Part shown: positions 41,150 through 54,387 of the stretch, one piece after another
Layout of the letters: every line of letters begins with the position of its first letter
How positions within the stretch are numbered: the first letter of the stretch is position 1
From: Calliopsis andreniformis
Lineage: Eukaryota; Arthropoda; Insecta; Hymenoptera; Andrenidae
DNA length: 64,000 nucleotides
Assembly: GCF_051401765.1 (NCBI RefSeq)
Contig: NW_027480423.1
Span: 6,262,001-6,326,000, forward strand
Direction of reading: 5' to 3'
Translations under genes and position numbers: made by a program
The notes under the pieces: generated by a model
Told to the model about the DNA's origin: nothing
Seen by the model: the letters and a program-made list of their open reading frames with translations, nothing else
Database searches by the model: none

Positions 41150-44100
41150 AGGGCGTTGTTCCACCAGATCGAATAGTTAGGGCCTAAGAAGTGAACGCCA
41201 GAAGCATAAAATACAATATAAATACAACAGTTTATCCATCGTATAAAACGAATAATGGCAACCAGTGTGAAAGTTATGGTCATTTCCACGTTCCGAGCAA
41301 CTTAGGCTTCACTCTAGGGACTTGCTCCACCAGATCGAATAGTTAGGGCCTTAGAAATCAACGCCAGAAGCATAAAATACAATAAAGATGCAACAGTTTT
41401 TCCATCGTTTAACAGGTATAACTGCAACCAGTTTGAATGTACTGGTCATTTCTACGTTCCGGGCAACCCAGGTTTCACTCCAGGGCGTTGCTCCACCAGA
41501 TCGAATAGTTACGGCCTAAGAAGTCAACGCCAGAAGCATAAAATACGATAAAGATGCAACAGTTTTTCCATCGTATAAAACGAATAATTGCAATCAGTGT
41601 GAAAGTTACGGTCATTTCTACTTTCCGAGCATCCTAGGCTTCACCCTAGGGCGTTGCTCCAACAGATTGAATAGTTAGGGCCTTAGAAGTCAACGCCCGA
41701 AGCATAAAATACAAAATAAATAGAACGGTTTTACCATTGTATAAAACGAATAATTGCTACGAGTGTAAAAGCTATGGTCATTTCTACGTTCCGGGCAACC
41801 TAGGCTTCACTCCAGGGCGTTGCTCCACCAGATCGAATAGTTAGGTCCTTAGAAGTCAACGCCAGAAGCATAAAATACGATATAAATACAACAGCTTTTC
41901 CATCGTATAAAAGGAATAATTGCAAACAGTGTGATAGTAGTGGTCATTTCTACGTTCCGGGTAACCTAGGTTTCACTGTAGGGCGTTGCTCCACCAGATC
42001 GAATAGTTACGGCCTAAGAAGTCAACGCCAGAAGCATAAAATACGATAAAGATGCAACAGTTTTTCCATCGTATAAAACGAATAATTGCAATCAGTGTGA
42101 AAGTTATGGTCATTTCTACATTCCGAGCAACCGAGGCTTCACTCTAGGGCGTTGCTCCACCAGATCGAATAGTTAGGTCCTTAGAAATCAACGCCAGAAG
42201 CATAAAATACGATATAAATACAACAGCTGTTCCATCGTATAAAAGGAATAATTGCAAACAGTGTGAAGGTATTGGTCATTTCTACGTTCCGGGCAACCTA
42301 GGCTTCACTCTACGGCGTTGTTCCACCAGATCGAATAGTTAGGGCCTAAGAAGTCGACACCAGAAGAATAAAATACAATAAAAATACAACAGACATTCCA
42401 TCCTATAAGAGGGATAATTGCAACCCGTGTGAAAGTGATGGTCATTTCTACGTTCCAGGCAACCTAGGCTTCACTCTAGGGCGTTGTTCAACAAGATCGA
42501 ATAGTTAGTGCCTAAGTAGACAACGCCAGAAGCATAAAATACAATATAAATAGAACAGTTTTTCCATTGTATAAAGCGAATAATTGCTACCAGTGTGAAA
42601 GTTATGGTCATTTCTACGTTCCGCGCAACCTGGGCTTTACTCTAGGGCGCTGTTCCACCAGATGTAATAGTTAGGGCCTAAGAAGTCAACGCCAGAAGCA
42701 TAAAATACGATATAAATACAACAGCTTTTCCATCGTATAAAACAAGTAATTGCAACCAGTGTGAAAGTTATGGTCATTTCAACGTTCCGGGCTGCCTAGG
42801 CTTCACCCTAGGCCGTTGTTCCACCAGATCGAATAGTTAGGGCCTAAGAAGTGAACGCCAGAAGCATAAAATGTAATAAAAATACAACAGTTTTTCCATC
42901 GTATAGCAGGAATAATTTGCAACCAGTGTGATAGTAGTGGTCATTTCTGCGTTCCGGGCAAACCAGGTTTCACTCCAGGGCGTTGCTCCACCAGATCGAA
43001 TAGCTACGGCCTAAGAAGTCAACGCCAGAAGCATAAAATACGATAAAGATGCAACAGTTTTTCCATCGTATAAAACGATTAATTGCAATCAGTGTGAAAG
43101 TTATGGTCATTTCTACATTCCGAGCAACCTAGGCTTCACTCTAGGGCGCTGCTCCACCAGATCGAATAGTTAGGTCCTTAGAAGTCAACGCCAGAGGCAT
43201 AAAATACGATATAAATACAACAGCTTTTCCATCGTATAAAAGGAATAATTGCAAACAGTGTGAAAGTAATGGTCATTTCTACGTTCCGGGCAACCTAGGC
43301 TTCACTCTAGGGCGTTGCTCGACCAGATCGAATAGTTAGGACCTTAGAAGTCAACGCCCGAAGCTTAAAATACAAAATAAATAAAACAGTTTTTCCATCG
43401 TATAAAACGACAAATTACTACCAGTGTGAAAGTTATGGTTATTTCTACGTTCCGCGCAATCTGGGCTTTACCCTAGGGCCTTGTTCCACCAGATGGAATA
43501 GTTAGGGCCTAAGAAGTCAACGCCAGAAGCATAAAGAACGATATAAATACAACAGCTTTTCCATCGTATAAAACGAATAATTGCAACCACTGTGGAAGCT
43601 ATTGTCATTTCTACGTTTTGGGCAACCTAGGCTTCACTCTAGGGCGGTGCTCCGCCAAATCGAATAGCTAGGGCCTTAGAAGTGAACGCCAGAAGCATAA
43701 AATAAAATAAAGATGCAAAAGTTTTTCCATCGTGTAACAGGAATAACTGCAAACAGTATGAAAGTACTGGACATTTCTACGTTCCGGGTAACCTAGGTTT
43801 CACTCTAGGGCGTTGCACCACCAGATCGAATAGCTAGCGACTTAGAATTCAACGCCATAAGAATAAAATACAATATACGTACCACAGTTTTTCCATCGTA
43901 TAAAATGAAAAATTGCAACCAGTGTGAAAGTTATGGTCATTTCTGCATTCCGAGCAACCCAGGCTTCACTCTAGGGCGTTGCTCCACCTGATCGAATAGT
44001 TAGGGCCTTAGAAGTCAACGCCCGAAGCATTAAATAAAAAAAATATATATAACAGTTTTTCCATCGTATAAAACGACTAATAGAAACCAGTGTGAAAGTT

Positions 44101-44471
44101 ATGGTCATTTGTACGTTCCGGGCAACCTAGGCTTCACTCTAGGGCGTTGCTCCACCAGATCGAATAGTTGGGGCCTAAGAAGTCAACGCCAGAAGCATAA
44201 AATACAATCTAAGTACAACAGTTTTTCCACCGAATAAAATGAATAATTGCATACATTGTGAAAGCAATGGTCATATCTACGTTCCGGGCAACCTAGGCTT
44301 CACTCTAGGGCGTTGCTCCACCAGATCGAATAGCTAGGGACTTAGAATTAAATGCCAGAAGCATAAAATGCAATATATATATAACAGCTTTTCCATGTAT
44401 AAAACGAATAATTGTTACCAGTGTGAAAGTGTTGGTCATTTCTACGTTCCGGGCAACATAGGCTTCACCAT
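41150..44471 (+). repeat. 3322-bp higher-order block C, copy 2 (20 monomers)
   Basis: Tandem partner of the preceding block. The match ends at CCACCTGATGG near 44486, where copy 1 would have continued CCACCAGATCG into copy 2. After that the sequence follows the downstream part of the 34800-35640 segment, so the right edge is a splice between two array states. Confidence 0.92.
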
Positions 44472-47400
44472 AGGGCGTTGTTCCACCTGATGGAATAGTT
44501 AGGGCCTAAGAAGTCAACGCCAGAAGCATAAAATACAATAAAGATGCAACAGTTTTTCCATCGTATGACAGGAATAATTGCAACCAGTGTGAAGGTAATG
44601 GTATGTTCTACGTTCCGGGCAACCTAGGCTTCACTCTAGGGTGGTGCTCCGCCTGGTTAAATAGTTAGGGCCTAAGAAGTCAACGCCAGAAGCACAAAAT
44701 ACAATATAAATACAACAGCCTTTCCATCGTATATAATGTATATTTGCAAACAGTGTGAAAGTAATGGTCATTTCTACGTTCCTGGCAACCTAGGCTTCAC
44801 TCTAGGGCGTTGTTCCACCAGATCGAATAGTTAGGGCCTAAGAAGTCAACGCCAGAAGAATAAAATGCAATATAAGTACAACAGTTTACCATCGTATAAA
44901 ATGAATAATTGCAAACATTGTGAAAGTAATGGTCATTTCTACGTGCCGGGCAACCTAGTCGTCACTCTAGGGCGTTGCTCCACCATATCGAATAGCTACG
45001 GCCTTAGAAGTCAACGCCTGAAGCAAAAAATGCAATAAAAATGCAACAGTTTTTTCATCGTATAACAGGAATAATTGCAACAAGCGTGAAGGTAATGATC
45101 ATTTCTACGTTCCGGGCAACCTAGGCTTCACTCTAGGGCGTTGTTCCACCAGATCGAATAGTTAGGGCCTAAGAAGTGAACGCCAGAAGCATAAAATACA
45201 ATATAAATACAACAGTTATTCCATCGTATAAAACGAATAATTGCAACCAGTACGAAACTTATGGTCATTTCTACTTTCCGAACAACCTAGGATTCACCCT
45301 AGGGCGTTGCTCCAACAGATTGAATAGTTAGGGCCTTAGAAGTCAATGCCCGAAGCATAAAATGAAATAAAAATACAATAGCTTTTCCATTGTATAGCAG
45401 GAATAATTGCAACAAGTGTGAAAGTGATGGTCATTTCTACGATCCGGGTAACCCAGGTTTCACTCTAGGGCATTACTCCACCACATCGAATAGCTACGGC
45501 CGTAGAAGTCAACGACTGAAGCATAAAATGCAATAAAAGTACAACAGCTTTTTCATCGTATAACAGGAATAATTGCAGCAAGCGTGAAGGTAATGGTCAT
45601 TTCTACGTTCCGGGCACCCTAGGCATCACTCTTGGGCGTTGTTCCACCAAATGGAACAGTTAGGGCCTAAGAAGTCAACGCCAGAAGCATAAAATACAAT
45701 AAAGATGCAACAGTTGTTCCATCGTATAACAGGAATAACTGCAAACAGTGTGAAAGTACAGGTCATTTCTACGTTCCTGGCAACCTAGGTTTCACTCTAG
45801 GGCGTTGCTCCACCAAATCGAATAGCTAGGGCCTTAGAAGTCAACGCCAGAAGCATAAAATGCAATAAAAGTACAGCAGTTTTTTCATCTTATAACAGGA
45901 ACAATAGCAGCAAGCGTGAAGGTAATGGTCATTTCTACGTTCCGGGCACCCTAGGCATCACTGTTGGGCGTTGTTCCACCAGATGGAATAGTTAGGGCCT
46001 AAGAAGTCAACGCCAGAAGCATAAAATACGATATAAATGCAACAGCTTTTCCATCGTAGAAAACGAATAATGGCAACCAGTGTGAAAGTTATGGACATTT
46101 CCACGTTCCGAGCAACTTAGGCTTCACTCTAGGGACTTGCTCCACCAGATCGAATGGTTAGTGCCTTAGATGTCAACGCCACATGCATAAAATTCAATAA
46201 TGGTGCAACAGTTTTTCCATCGTATAACAGGAATAATTGGAACCAGTGTGAAGGTAACGGTATGTTCTACGTGCCGGGCAACCTAGGCTTCACTCTAGAG
46301 CGTTGCTCCACCAGATCGAATAGTTAGGGCCTTAGAAGTCAACGCCCGAAGCATAAAATGCAAAATAAATAGAACAGTTGTTCCATTGTATAAAACGAAT
46401 AACTGCAACCAGTGTGAAAGTACTGGTCATTTCTATGTTCCGGGCAACCTAGGCTTCACTCTAGGGCATTGCTCCACCAGATCGAATAGTTAGGGCCTTA
46501 GAAGTCAACGCCCGAAGCATAAAACGCAATAAAGGTGCAACAGTTTTTCCATCGTGTAACAGGAATAATTGCAAACAGTGTGAAAGCAATGGTCATTTCT
46601 ACGTTCCGGGTAACCTAGGTGTCACTCTAGGGCGTTACTCCACCAGATCGAATAGTTAGGGCCTTAGAAATCAACGCCAGAAGCATAAAATACAATAAAG
46701 ATGCAACAGTTTTTCCATCGTTTAACAGGAATAACTGCAACCAGTTTGAATGTACTGGTCATTTCTACGTTCCGGGCAACCCAGGTTTCACTCCAGGGCG
46801 TTGCTCCACCAGATCGAATAGTTACGGCCTAAGAAGTCAACGCCAGAAGCATAAAATACGATAAAGAGGCAACAGTTTTTCCATCGTATAAAACGAATAA
46901 TTGCAATCAGTGTGAAAGTTATGGTCATTTCTACTTTCCGAGCATCCTAGGCTTCACCCTAGGGCGTAGCTCCAACAGATTGAATAGTTAGGGCCTCAGA
47001 AGTCAACGCCCGAAGCATAAAATACAAAATAAATAGAACGGTTTTACCATTGTATAAAACGAATAATTGCTACGAGTGTAAAAGCTATGGTCATTTCTAC
47101 GTTCCGGGCAACCTAGGCTTCACTCCAGGGCGTTGCTCCACCAGATCGAATAGTTAGGTCCTTAGAAGTCAACGCCAGAAGCATAAAATACGATATAAAT
47201 ACAACAGCTTTTCCATCGTATAAAAGGAATAATTGCAAACAGTGTGATAGTAGTGGTCATTTCTACGTTCCGGGTAACCTAGGTTTCACTCTAGGGCGTT
47301 GCTCCACCAGATCGAATAGTTACGGCCTAAGAAGTCAACGACAGAAGCATAAAATACGATAAAGATGCAACAGTTTTTCCATCGTATAAAACGAATAATT

Positions 47401-49091
47401 GCAATCAGTGTGAAAGTTATGGTCATTTCTACTATCCGAGCATCCTAGGCTTCACCCTAGGGCGTTGCTCCAACAGATTGAATAGTTAGCGCCTTAGAAG
47501 TCAACGCCCGAAGCATAAAATACAAAATAAATAGAACGGTTTTACCATTGTATAAAACGAATAAATGCTACGAGTTTAAAAGCTATGGTCATTTCTACGT
47601 TCCGGGCAACCTAGGCTTCACTCCAGGGCGTTGCTCCACCAGATCGAATAGTTAGGGCCTAAGAAGTCGACACCAGAAGAATAAAATACAATAAAAATAC
47701 AACAGACTTTCCATCCTATAAGAGGAATAATTGCAACCCGTGTGAAAGTGGTCATTTCTACGTTCCAGGCAACCTAGGCTTCACTCTAGGGCGTTGTTCC
47801 ACAAGATCGAATAGTTAGTGCCTAAGTAGACAACGCCGGAAGCATAAAATACAATATAAATAGAACAGTTTTTCCATTGTATAAAGCGAATAATTGCTAC
47901 CAGTGTGAAAGTTACGGTCATTTCTACGTTCCGCGCAACCTGGGCTTTACTCTAGGGCGCTGTTCCACCAGATGGAATAGTTAGGGCCTAAGAAGTCAAC
48001 GCCAGAAGCATAAAATACGATATAAATCCAACAGCTGTTCCATCGTATAAAACAAGTAATTGCAACCAGTGTGAAAGTTATGGTCATTTCAACGTTCCGG
48101 GCTACCTAGGCTTCACCCTAGGCCGTTGTTCCACCAGATCGAATAGTTAGGGCCTAAGAAGCGAACGCCAGAAGCATAAAATGCAATAAAAATACAACAG
48201 TTTTTCCATCGTATAGCAGGAATAATTTGCAACCAGTGTGATAGTAGTGGTCATTTCTGCGTTCCGGGCAACCCAGGTTTCACTCCAGGGCGTTGCTCCA
48301 CCAGATCGAATAGTTACGGCCTAAGAAGTCAACGCCAGAAGCATAAAATACGATAAAGATGCAACAGTTTTTCCATCGTATAAAACGAATAGTTGCAATC
48401 AGTGTGAAAGTTATGGTCATTTCTACATTCCGAGCAACCTAGGCTTCACTCTAGGCGCTGCTCCACCAGATCGAATAGTTAGGTCCCTAGAAGTCAACGC
48501 CCGAAGCATAAAATACGATATAAATACAACAGCTTTTTCATCGTATAAAAGGAATAATTGCAAACAGTGTGAAAGTAATGGTCATTTCTACGTTCCGGGC
48601 AACCTAGGCTTCACTCTAGGGCGTTGCTCCACCAGATCGAATAGTTAGGGCCTTAGAAGTCAACGCCCGAAGCTTAAAATACAAAATAAATAAAACAGTT
48701 CTTCCATCGTATAAAACGAAAAATTGCAACCAGTTTGAAAGTTATGGTCATTTCTACGTTCCGCGCAATCTGGGCTTTACCCTAGGGCGTTGTTCCACCA
48801 GATGGAATAGCTAGGGCCTAAGAAGTCAACGCCAGAAGCATAAAGAACGATATAAATACAACAGCTTTTCCATCGTATAAAATGAATAATTGCAACCAGT
48901 GTGGAAGTTATGGTCATTTCTACGTTCTGGGCAACCTAGGCTTCACTCTAGGGCGGTGCTCCCCCAAATCGAATAGCTAGGGCCTTAGAAGTCAACGCCA
49001 GAAGCATAAAATACAATAAAGATGCAAAAGTTTTTCCATCGTATAAAAGGAATAACTGCAAACAGTATGAAAGTACTGGACATTTCTACGT
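44472..49091 (+). repeat. Related but more diverged segment between block C copies
   Basis: About 28 monomers. Positions about 46590-47264 follow about 35633-36307 (offset 10957, 66 monomers), and about 47640-49080 follow about 39005-40445 of block C (offset 8635, 52 monomers). Differences are more frequent than between the two main block C copies, which suggests an older duplication of the same material. Near 47750 one unit lacks three bases (GAAAGTGGTC). Confidence 0.78.
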
Positions 49092-50680
49092 TCCGGGTAA
49101 CCTAGGTTTCACTCTAGGGCGTTGCTCCACCAGATCGAATAGTTACGGCCTAAGAAGTCAACGCCAGAAGCATAAAATACGATAAAGATGCAACAGTTTT
49201 TCCATCGTATAAAACGAATAATTGCAATCAGTGTGAAAGTTATGGTCATTTCTACATTCCGAGCAACCGAGGCTTCACTCTAGGGCGTTGCTCCACCAGA
49301 TCGAATAGTTAGGTCCTTAGAAATCAACGCCAGAAGCATAAAATACGATATAAATACAACAGCTGTTCCATCGTATAAAAGGAATACATGCAAACAGTGT
49401 GAAGGTAATGGTCATTTCTACGTCCCGGGCAACCTAGGCTTCACTCTACGGCGTTGTTCCACCAGATCGAATAGTTAGGGCCTAAGAAGTCAACACCAGA
49501 AGAATAAAATACAATAAAAATACAACAGACTTTCCATCCTATAGGAGGAATAAATGCAACCCGTGTGAAAGTGACGGTCATTTCTCCGTTCCAGGCAACC
49601 TAGGCTTCACTCTAGGGCGTTGTTCCACAAGATCGAATAGTTAGTGCCTAAGTAGACAACGCCAGAAGCATAAAATACAATATAAATAGAACAGTTTTTC
49701 CATTGTATAAAGCGAATAATTGCTACCAGTGTGAAAGTTATGGTCATTTCTACGTTCCGCGCAACCTGGGCTTTACTCTAGGGCGCTGTTCCACCAGATG
49801 TAATAGTTAGGGCCTAAGAAGTCAACGCCAGAAGCATAAAATACGATATAAATACAACAGCTTTTCCATCGTATAAAACAAGTAATTGCAACCAGTGTGA
49901 AAGTTATGGTCATTTCAACGTTCCGGGCTGCCTAGGCTTCACCCTAGGCCGTTGTTCCACCAGATCGAATAGTTAGGGCCTTAGAAGTCAACGCCCGAAG
50001 CTTAAAATACAAAATAAATAAAACAGTTTTTCCATCGTATAAAACGAAAAATTACTACCAGTGTGAAAGTTATGGTTATTTCTACGTTCCGCGCAATCTG
50101 GGCTTTAACCTAGGGCCTTGTTCCACCAGATGGAATAGTTAGGGCCTAAGAAGTCAACGCCAGAAGCATAAAGAACGATATAAATACAACAGCTTTTCCA
50201 TCGTATAAAACGAATAATTGCAACCACTGTGGAAGCTATGGTCATTTCTACGTTTTGGGCAACCTAGGCTTCACTCTAGGGCGGTGCTCCGCCAAATCGA
50301 ATAGCTAGGGCCTTAGAAGTGAACGCCAGAAGCATAAAATAAAATAAAGATGCAAAAGTTTTTCCATCGTGTAACAGGAATAACTGCAAACAGTATGAAA
50401 GTACTGGACATTTCTACGTTCCGGGTAACCTAGGTTTCACTCTAGGGCGTTGCACCACCAGATCGAATAGCTAGCGACTTAGAATTCAACGCCATAAGAA
50501 TAAAATACAATATACGTACCACAGTTTTTCCATCGTATAAAATGAAAAATTGCAACCAGTGTGAAAGTTATGGTCATTTCTGCATTCCGAGCAACCCAGG
50601 CTTCACTCTAGGGCGTTGCTCCACCTGATCGAATAGTTAGGGCCTTAGAAGTCAACGCCCGAAGCATTAAATACAAAATA
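49092..50680 (+). repeat. Partial third copy of block C with a 3-monomer deletion
   Basis: Positions 49092 to about 49970 follow 38634 to about 39512 (offset 10458, 63 monomers). At CAGATCGAATAGTTAGGGCC the sequence jumps, and from about 49980 it follows about 40021-40720 (offset 9959). The change of 499 bp is three monomers missing here relative to block C copy 1. The switch falls within a stretch identical in both parental monomers, as expected for homologous unequal exchange. Confidence 0.85.
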
Positions 50681-53600
50681 AATATAACAGTTTTTCCATC
50701 GTATAAAACGAATAATAGAAACCAGTGTGAAAGTTATGGTCATTTCTACTTTCCGGGCAACCTAGTCTTCACCCTAGGGCATTGCACGAACAGATTGAAT
50801 AGTTAGGGCCTCAGAAGTCAACGCCCGAAGTATAAAATACAAAATAAATAGAGCAGTTTTTCCATCTTATAAAACGAATAGTTGCTACCGGTGTGAAAGT
50901 TATGGTCATTTCACCGTTCCGGGCTACCTATGCTTCACTCTAGGGCGGTGCTCTACCAGATTAAATAGATAGTGCCTAAGAAGTCAACGCCAGAAGTATA
51001 AAATACAATTAAATACAACAGCTTTTCCATCGTATATAATGTATATTTGCAAACAGTCCGAAAGTAATGGTCATTTCCATGTCCCGGGCAACCTAGTCTT
51101 CACCCTAGGGCGTTGCTCCACCACATCTAATAGCTACGGCCTTAGAAGTCAGCCCCAGATGAATAAAATACAATAAAGATGCCACAGCTTTTCCATCGTA
51201 TAAAACGAATAATTGCAACCAGTGTGAAAGTTATGGTCATTTCTACTTTCCCGGCAACCTAGGCTTCACCCTAGGGCGTTGTTCCACCAGATCGAATAGT
51301 TAGGTCCTAAGAAGTCAACGCCCGAAGCATAAAGTATAAAATAAATAGAACAGTTTTTCCATCGTATAAAACGAATAATTGCTACCAGTGTGAAAGTTAT
51401 AGTCACTTCTACTTTCCGGGCAACCTAGACTTCACCCTAGGGCGTTGTTCCACCAGATGGAAAAGTTAGGGCCTAAGAAGTCAACGCCAGAAGCATAAAA
51501 TACGATATAAATACAACAGCATTTCCATCGTATAAAACGAATAATTGCAACCAGTGTGAAAGTTATGGTCATTTATACGTTCCGGGCAATCTAGGCTTCA
51601 CTCTAGGGCGTTGCTCCACCAGGTCGTATAGTTAGGGCCTCAGAAGTCAACGCCCGAAGCATAAAATACAAAATAAATAAAACAGTTTTTCCATCGTATA
51701 AAACGAATAATTGCTATCAGTGTGAAAGTTATGGTCATTTCTGCGTTCCGCGCAACCTGGGCTTTACCCTAGGTCGTTGTTCCACCAGATGGAATAGTCA
51801 GGGCCTTAGAAGTCAACGCCCGAAGCATAAAATGCAATAAAAATACAACAGTTTTTCCATCGTATAAAACGAATAGTTGCAACCAGTGTGAAAGTTATGG
51901 TCATTTCTACGTTCCGGGCAACCTAGGCTTCCCCCTAGGGCGTTGATCCAACAGATTGCATAGTTAGGGCCTTAGAAGTCAATGCCCGGTGCATAAAATG
52001 CAATAAAATACAACAGTTTTTCCATCGTATAACAGGAATAATTGCAACCAGTGTGAAGGTAATGGTATGTTCTACGTTCCGGGCAACCTAGGCTTCACTC
52101 TAGGGCGGTGCTCCACCAGATCAAATAGTTACGGCCTAAGAAGTCAGCGCCAGAAGCATAAATTACAATATAAGAACAACAGCTTTTCCATCGTATATAA
52201 TGTATATTTGCAAACAGTGTGGAAGTAATTGTCATTTCTACGTTCCGGGCAACCTAGGCTTCACGCTAGAGTGTTGCTCCACCAGATGGAATAGCTAGGG
52301 CCTTGGAAGTCAACGCCCGAAGCATAAAATGCAAAATAAATAGAACAGTTTTTCCATTGTATAAAACGAATAACTGCAACCAGTGTGAAAGTACTGGTCA
52401 TTTCTACGTTCCGGGTAACCTATGTTTCACTCTAGGGCGTTGCTCCACCAGATCGAATAGCTAGGGACTTAGAATTTAACGCCAGAAGGATAAAATGCAA
52501 TATAAGTACAACAGTTTTTTCATCGTATAAAATGAATAATTGCAGACATTGTGAAAGTAATGGTCATTTCTACGTTCCGGGTAACCTAGGTTTCACACTA
52601 GGGCGTTGCTCCACCAGACCGAATAGCCAGGGACTTAGAATTCAACGCCAGAAGGATAAAATACAATATATGTCCACAGTTTTTCCATCGTATGAAATGA
52701 ATAATTGCAGACATTGTGAAAGTAATGGTCATTTCTACGTTCCGGGTTACCTAGGTTTCACACTAGGGCGTTGCTCCACCAGACCGAATAGCTAGGGACT
52801 TAGAATTCAACGCCAGAAGGATAAAATACAATATAAATACAACAGTTTTTCCATCATATAAAACGACTAATTGCAACCAGTATGAAAGTTCTGGTCATTT
52901 CTACGTTCCGGGCAGCCTAGGCTCCACTCTATGGCGCTCTTCCACCACATCGGATAGCTACGGCCTCAGAAGTCAACGCCTGAAGCATAAAATACAATAA
53001 AAATACAACAGTCTTTCCATCCTATATCAGGAATAATTGCAACCCGTGTGAAAGTGATGGTCATTTCTACGTTCCGGGCAACATAGGCTTCACTCTATGG
53101 CGTTTTTCCTCCACATCGAATAACTACGGCCGCAGAAGTCAACGCCTGAAGCATAAAATGCAATAAAAATACAACAGTCTTTCCATCCTATAACAGGAAT
53201 AATTGCAACCCGTGTGAAAGTGATGGTCATTTGTACGTTCCAGGCAACCTAGGCTTCACTCTAGGGCGTTGCTCTACCAGATCGAATTGTTAGGGCCTAA
53301 GAAGTGAACGCCAGAAGCATAATATACAATATAAATATAACAGTTTTTCCATTGTATAAAACGAATAATAGCAATCAGTGTGAAAGTTGTGGTCATTTCT
53401 ACGTTCCGGGCAACCTAGGCATCACTCTAGGGCGTTGCTCTACCAGATCGAATTGTTAGGGCCTAAGAAGTGAACGCCAGAAGCATAATATACAATATAA
53501 ATACAACTGCTTTTCCATCGTACAAAATGAATAATTGCCAACAGTGTGAAAGTAATGGTCATATCTACGTTCCGGGCAACCTAGGCTTCACTCTAGAGCG

Positions 53601-54366
53601 TTGCTCCACCAGATCGAAGAGTTAGGGCCTTAGAAGACAACGCCAGAAGCATAAGATACAATAAAGACGCAACAGTTTTTCCATCGTATAACAGGCGTAA
53701 TTGCAACCAGTGTGAAGGTAATGGTATGTTCTACGTTCCGGGCAACGTAGGCTTCACTCAAGTGCGGTGCTCCACCAGATCAAACAGCTGGGGCCTAAGA
53801 AGTCAACGCCAGAAGCATAAAATACGATAAAGATGCAACAGTTTTACCATCGTATAAAACGAATAATTGCAACCAGTGTGAAAGTTATGGTCATTTCTAA
53901 ATTCCGAGCAACCTAGGCTTCACTCTATTGCGTTGCTCCAGCAGATTGAATAGTTAGGGCCTAAGAAGTGAACGCCAGAAGCATAAAATTCAATATAAAT
54001 ACAACAGTTTTTCCATCATATAAAACGAGAAATTGCAACCAGTATGAAAGTTATGGTCATTTCTACTTTCCAGGCAACCTAGGCTACACACTAGGGCGTT
54101 GCTCCAGCAGATTGAATAGTCAGGGCCTTAGAAGTCAATGCCCGAAGCATAAAATGCAATAAAAGTACAACAGTTTTTCCATCATATAACAGGAATAATT
54201 GCAACCAGTTCGAAAGTGATGGTCATTTCTACGTTCCGCGCAATCTCGGCTTCACTCTAGGGCGTTGCTCCACCAGATCGAACAGGTAGGGCCTTTGAAG
54301 TCAAAGCCCGAAGCATAAAATACAAAATAAACAGAACAGTCTTTCCATTGTATAAAACGAATAATT
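50681..54366 (+). repeat. Divergent monomers next to the orientation switch
   Basis: About 22 monomers with many private substitutions and no long duplicated block. Small adjacent duplications occur: the unit at about 52464, and the GCTCTACCAGATCGAATTG / GCATAATATAC unit near 53271 and 53437. This is the most heterogeneous part of the left arm. Confidence 0.8.
52464..52840 (+). repeat. Adjacent monomer duplication (2.3 copies)
   Basis: A unit marked by GGGACTTAGAATT, GCCAGAAGGATAAAAT, GCAGACATTG and TTTCACACTAGG occurs at 52464-52629 and 52630-52794 and in part from 52795. The steps are 166 and 165 bp. It is the clearest case in the window of one monomer being amplified beside itself. Confidence 0.85.
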
Positions 54367-54387
54367 ATAATAAATAATTATAAAAAT
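54367..54387. other. A/T-only spacer at the array orientation switch
   Basis: A left-arm monomer runs normally through CGAATAATT and then, instead of GCAACC, enters 21 bases made only of A and T; at 54388 the sequence continues in the inverted orientation with AACGCTTCTGGCG. The 8-bp self-complementary word ATAATTAT lies at 54361-54368 and again at 54374-54381 with AATAA between, so the junction can form an 8-bp-stem hairpin with a 5-nt loop. The arms are cut at different monomer positions (left after position 106, right at about position 53 of the unit), so this is not a simple mirror-image foldback. It could be a true inversion breakpoint or an assembly join; continuous satellite on both sides and the specific spacer favour a real junction. 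Confidence 0.85.

Larger units (their letters stand above)
1..54366 (+). repeat. Left arm of 166-bp satellite array (about 327 monomers)
   Basis: Tandem head-to-tail satellite monomers with no interruption. Taking GGCGTTG as the monomer start, starts fall at 2, 169, 335, 501, 667, 833 and so on, a step of 166 (once 167); the last start in this orientation is 54261, giving a mean step of 165.9 over 327 units. The final unit is cut after 106 bp. Well-conserved parts are the GGCGTTGCTCCACCAGATCG block, the CAACGCC block and the TTCCGGGCAACCTAGG block. The A/T-rich stretch at monomer positions about 57-80 varies most and defines subfamilies: cgatataaatacaacagc, caataaagatgcaacagt, aaaataaatagaacagt. 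No unique sequence, transposon or gene interrupts it. A centromeric or pericentromeric role is inferred from architecture only. The family is not one I recognise. Confidence 0.97.
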
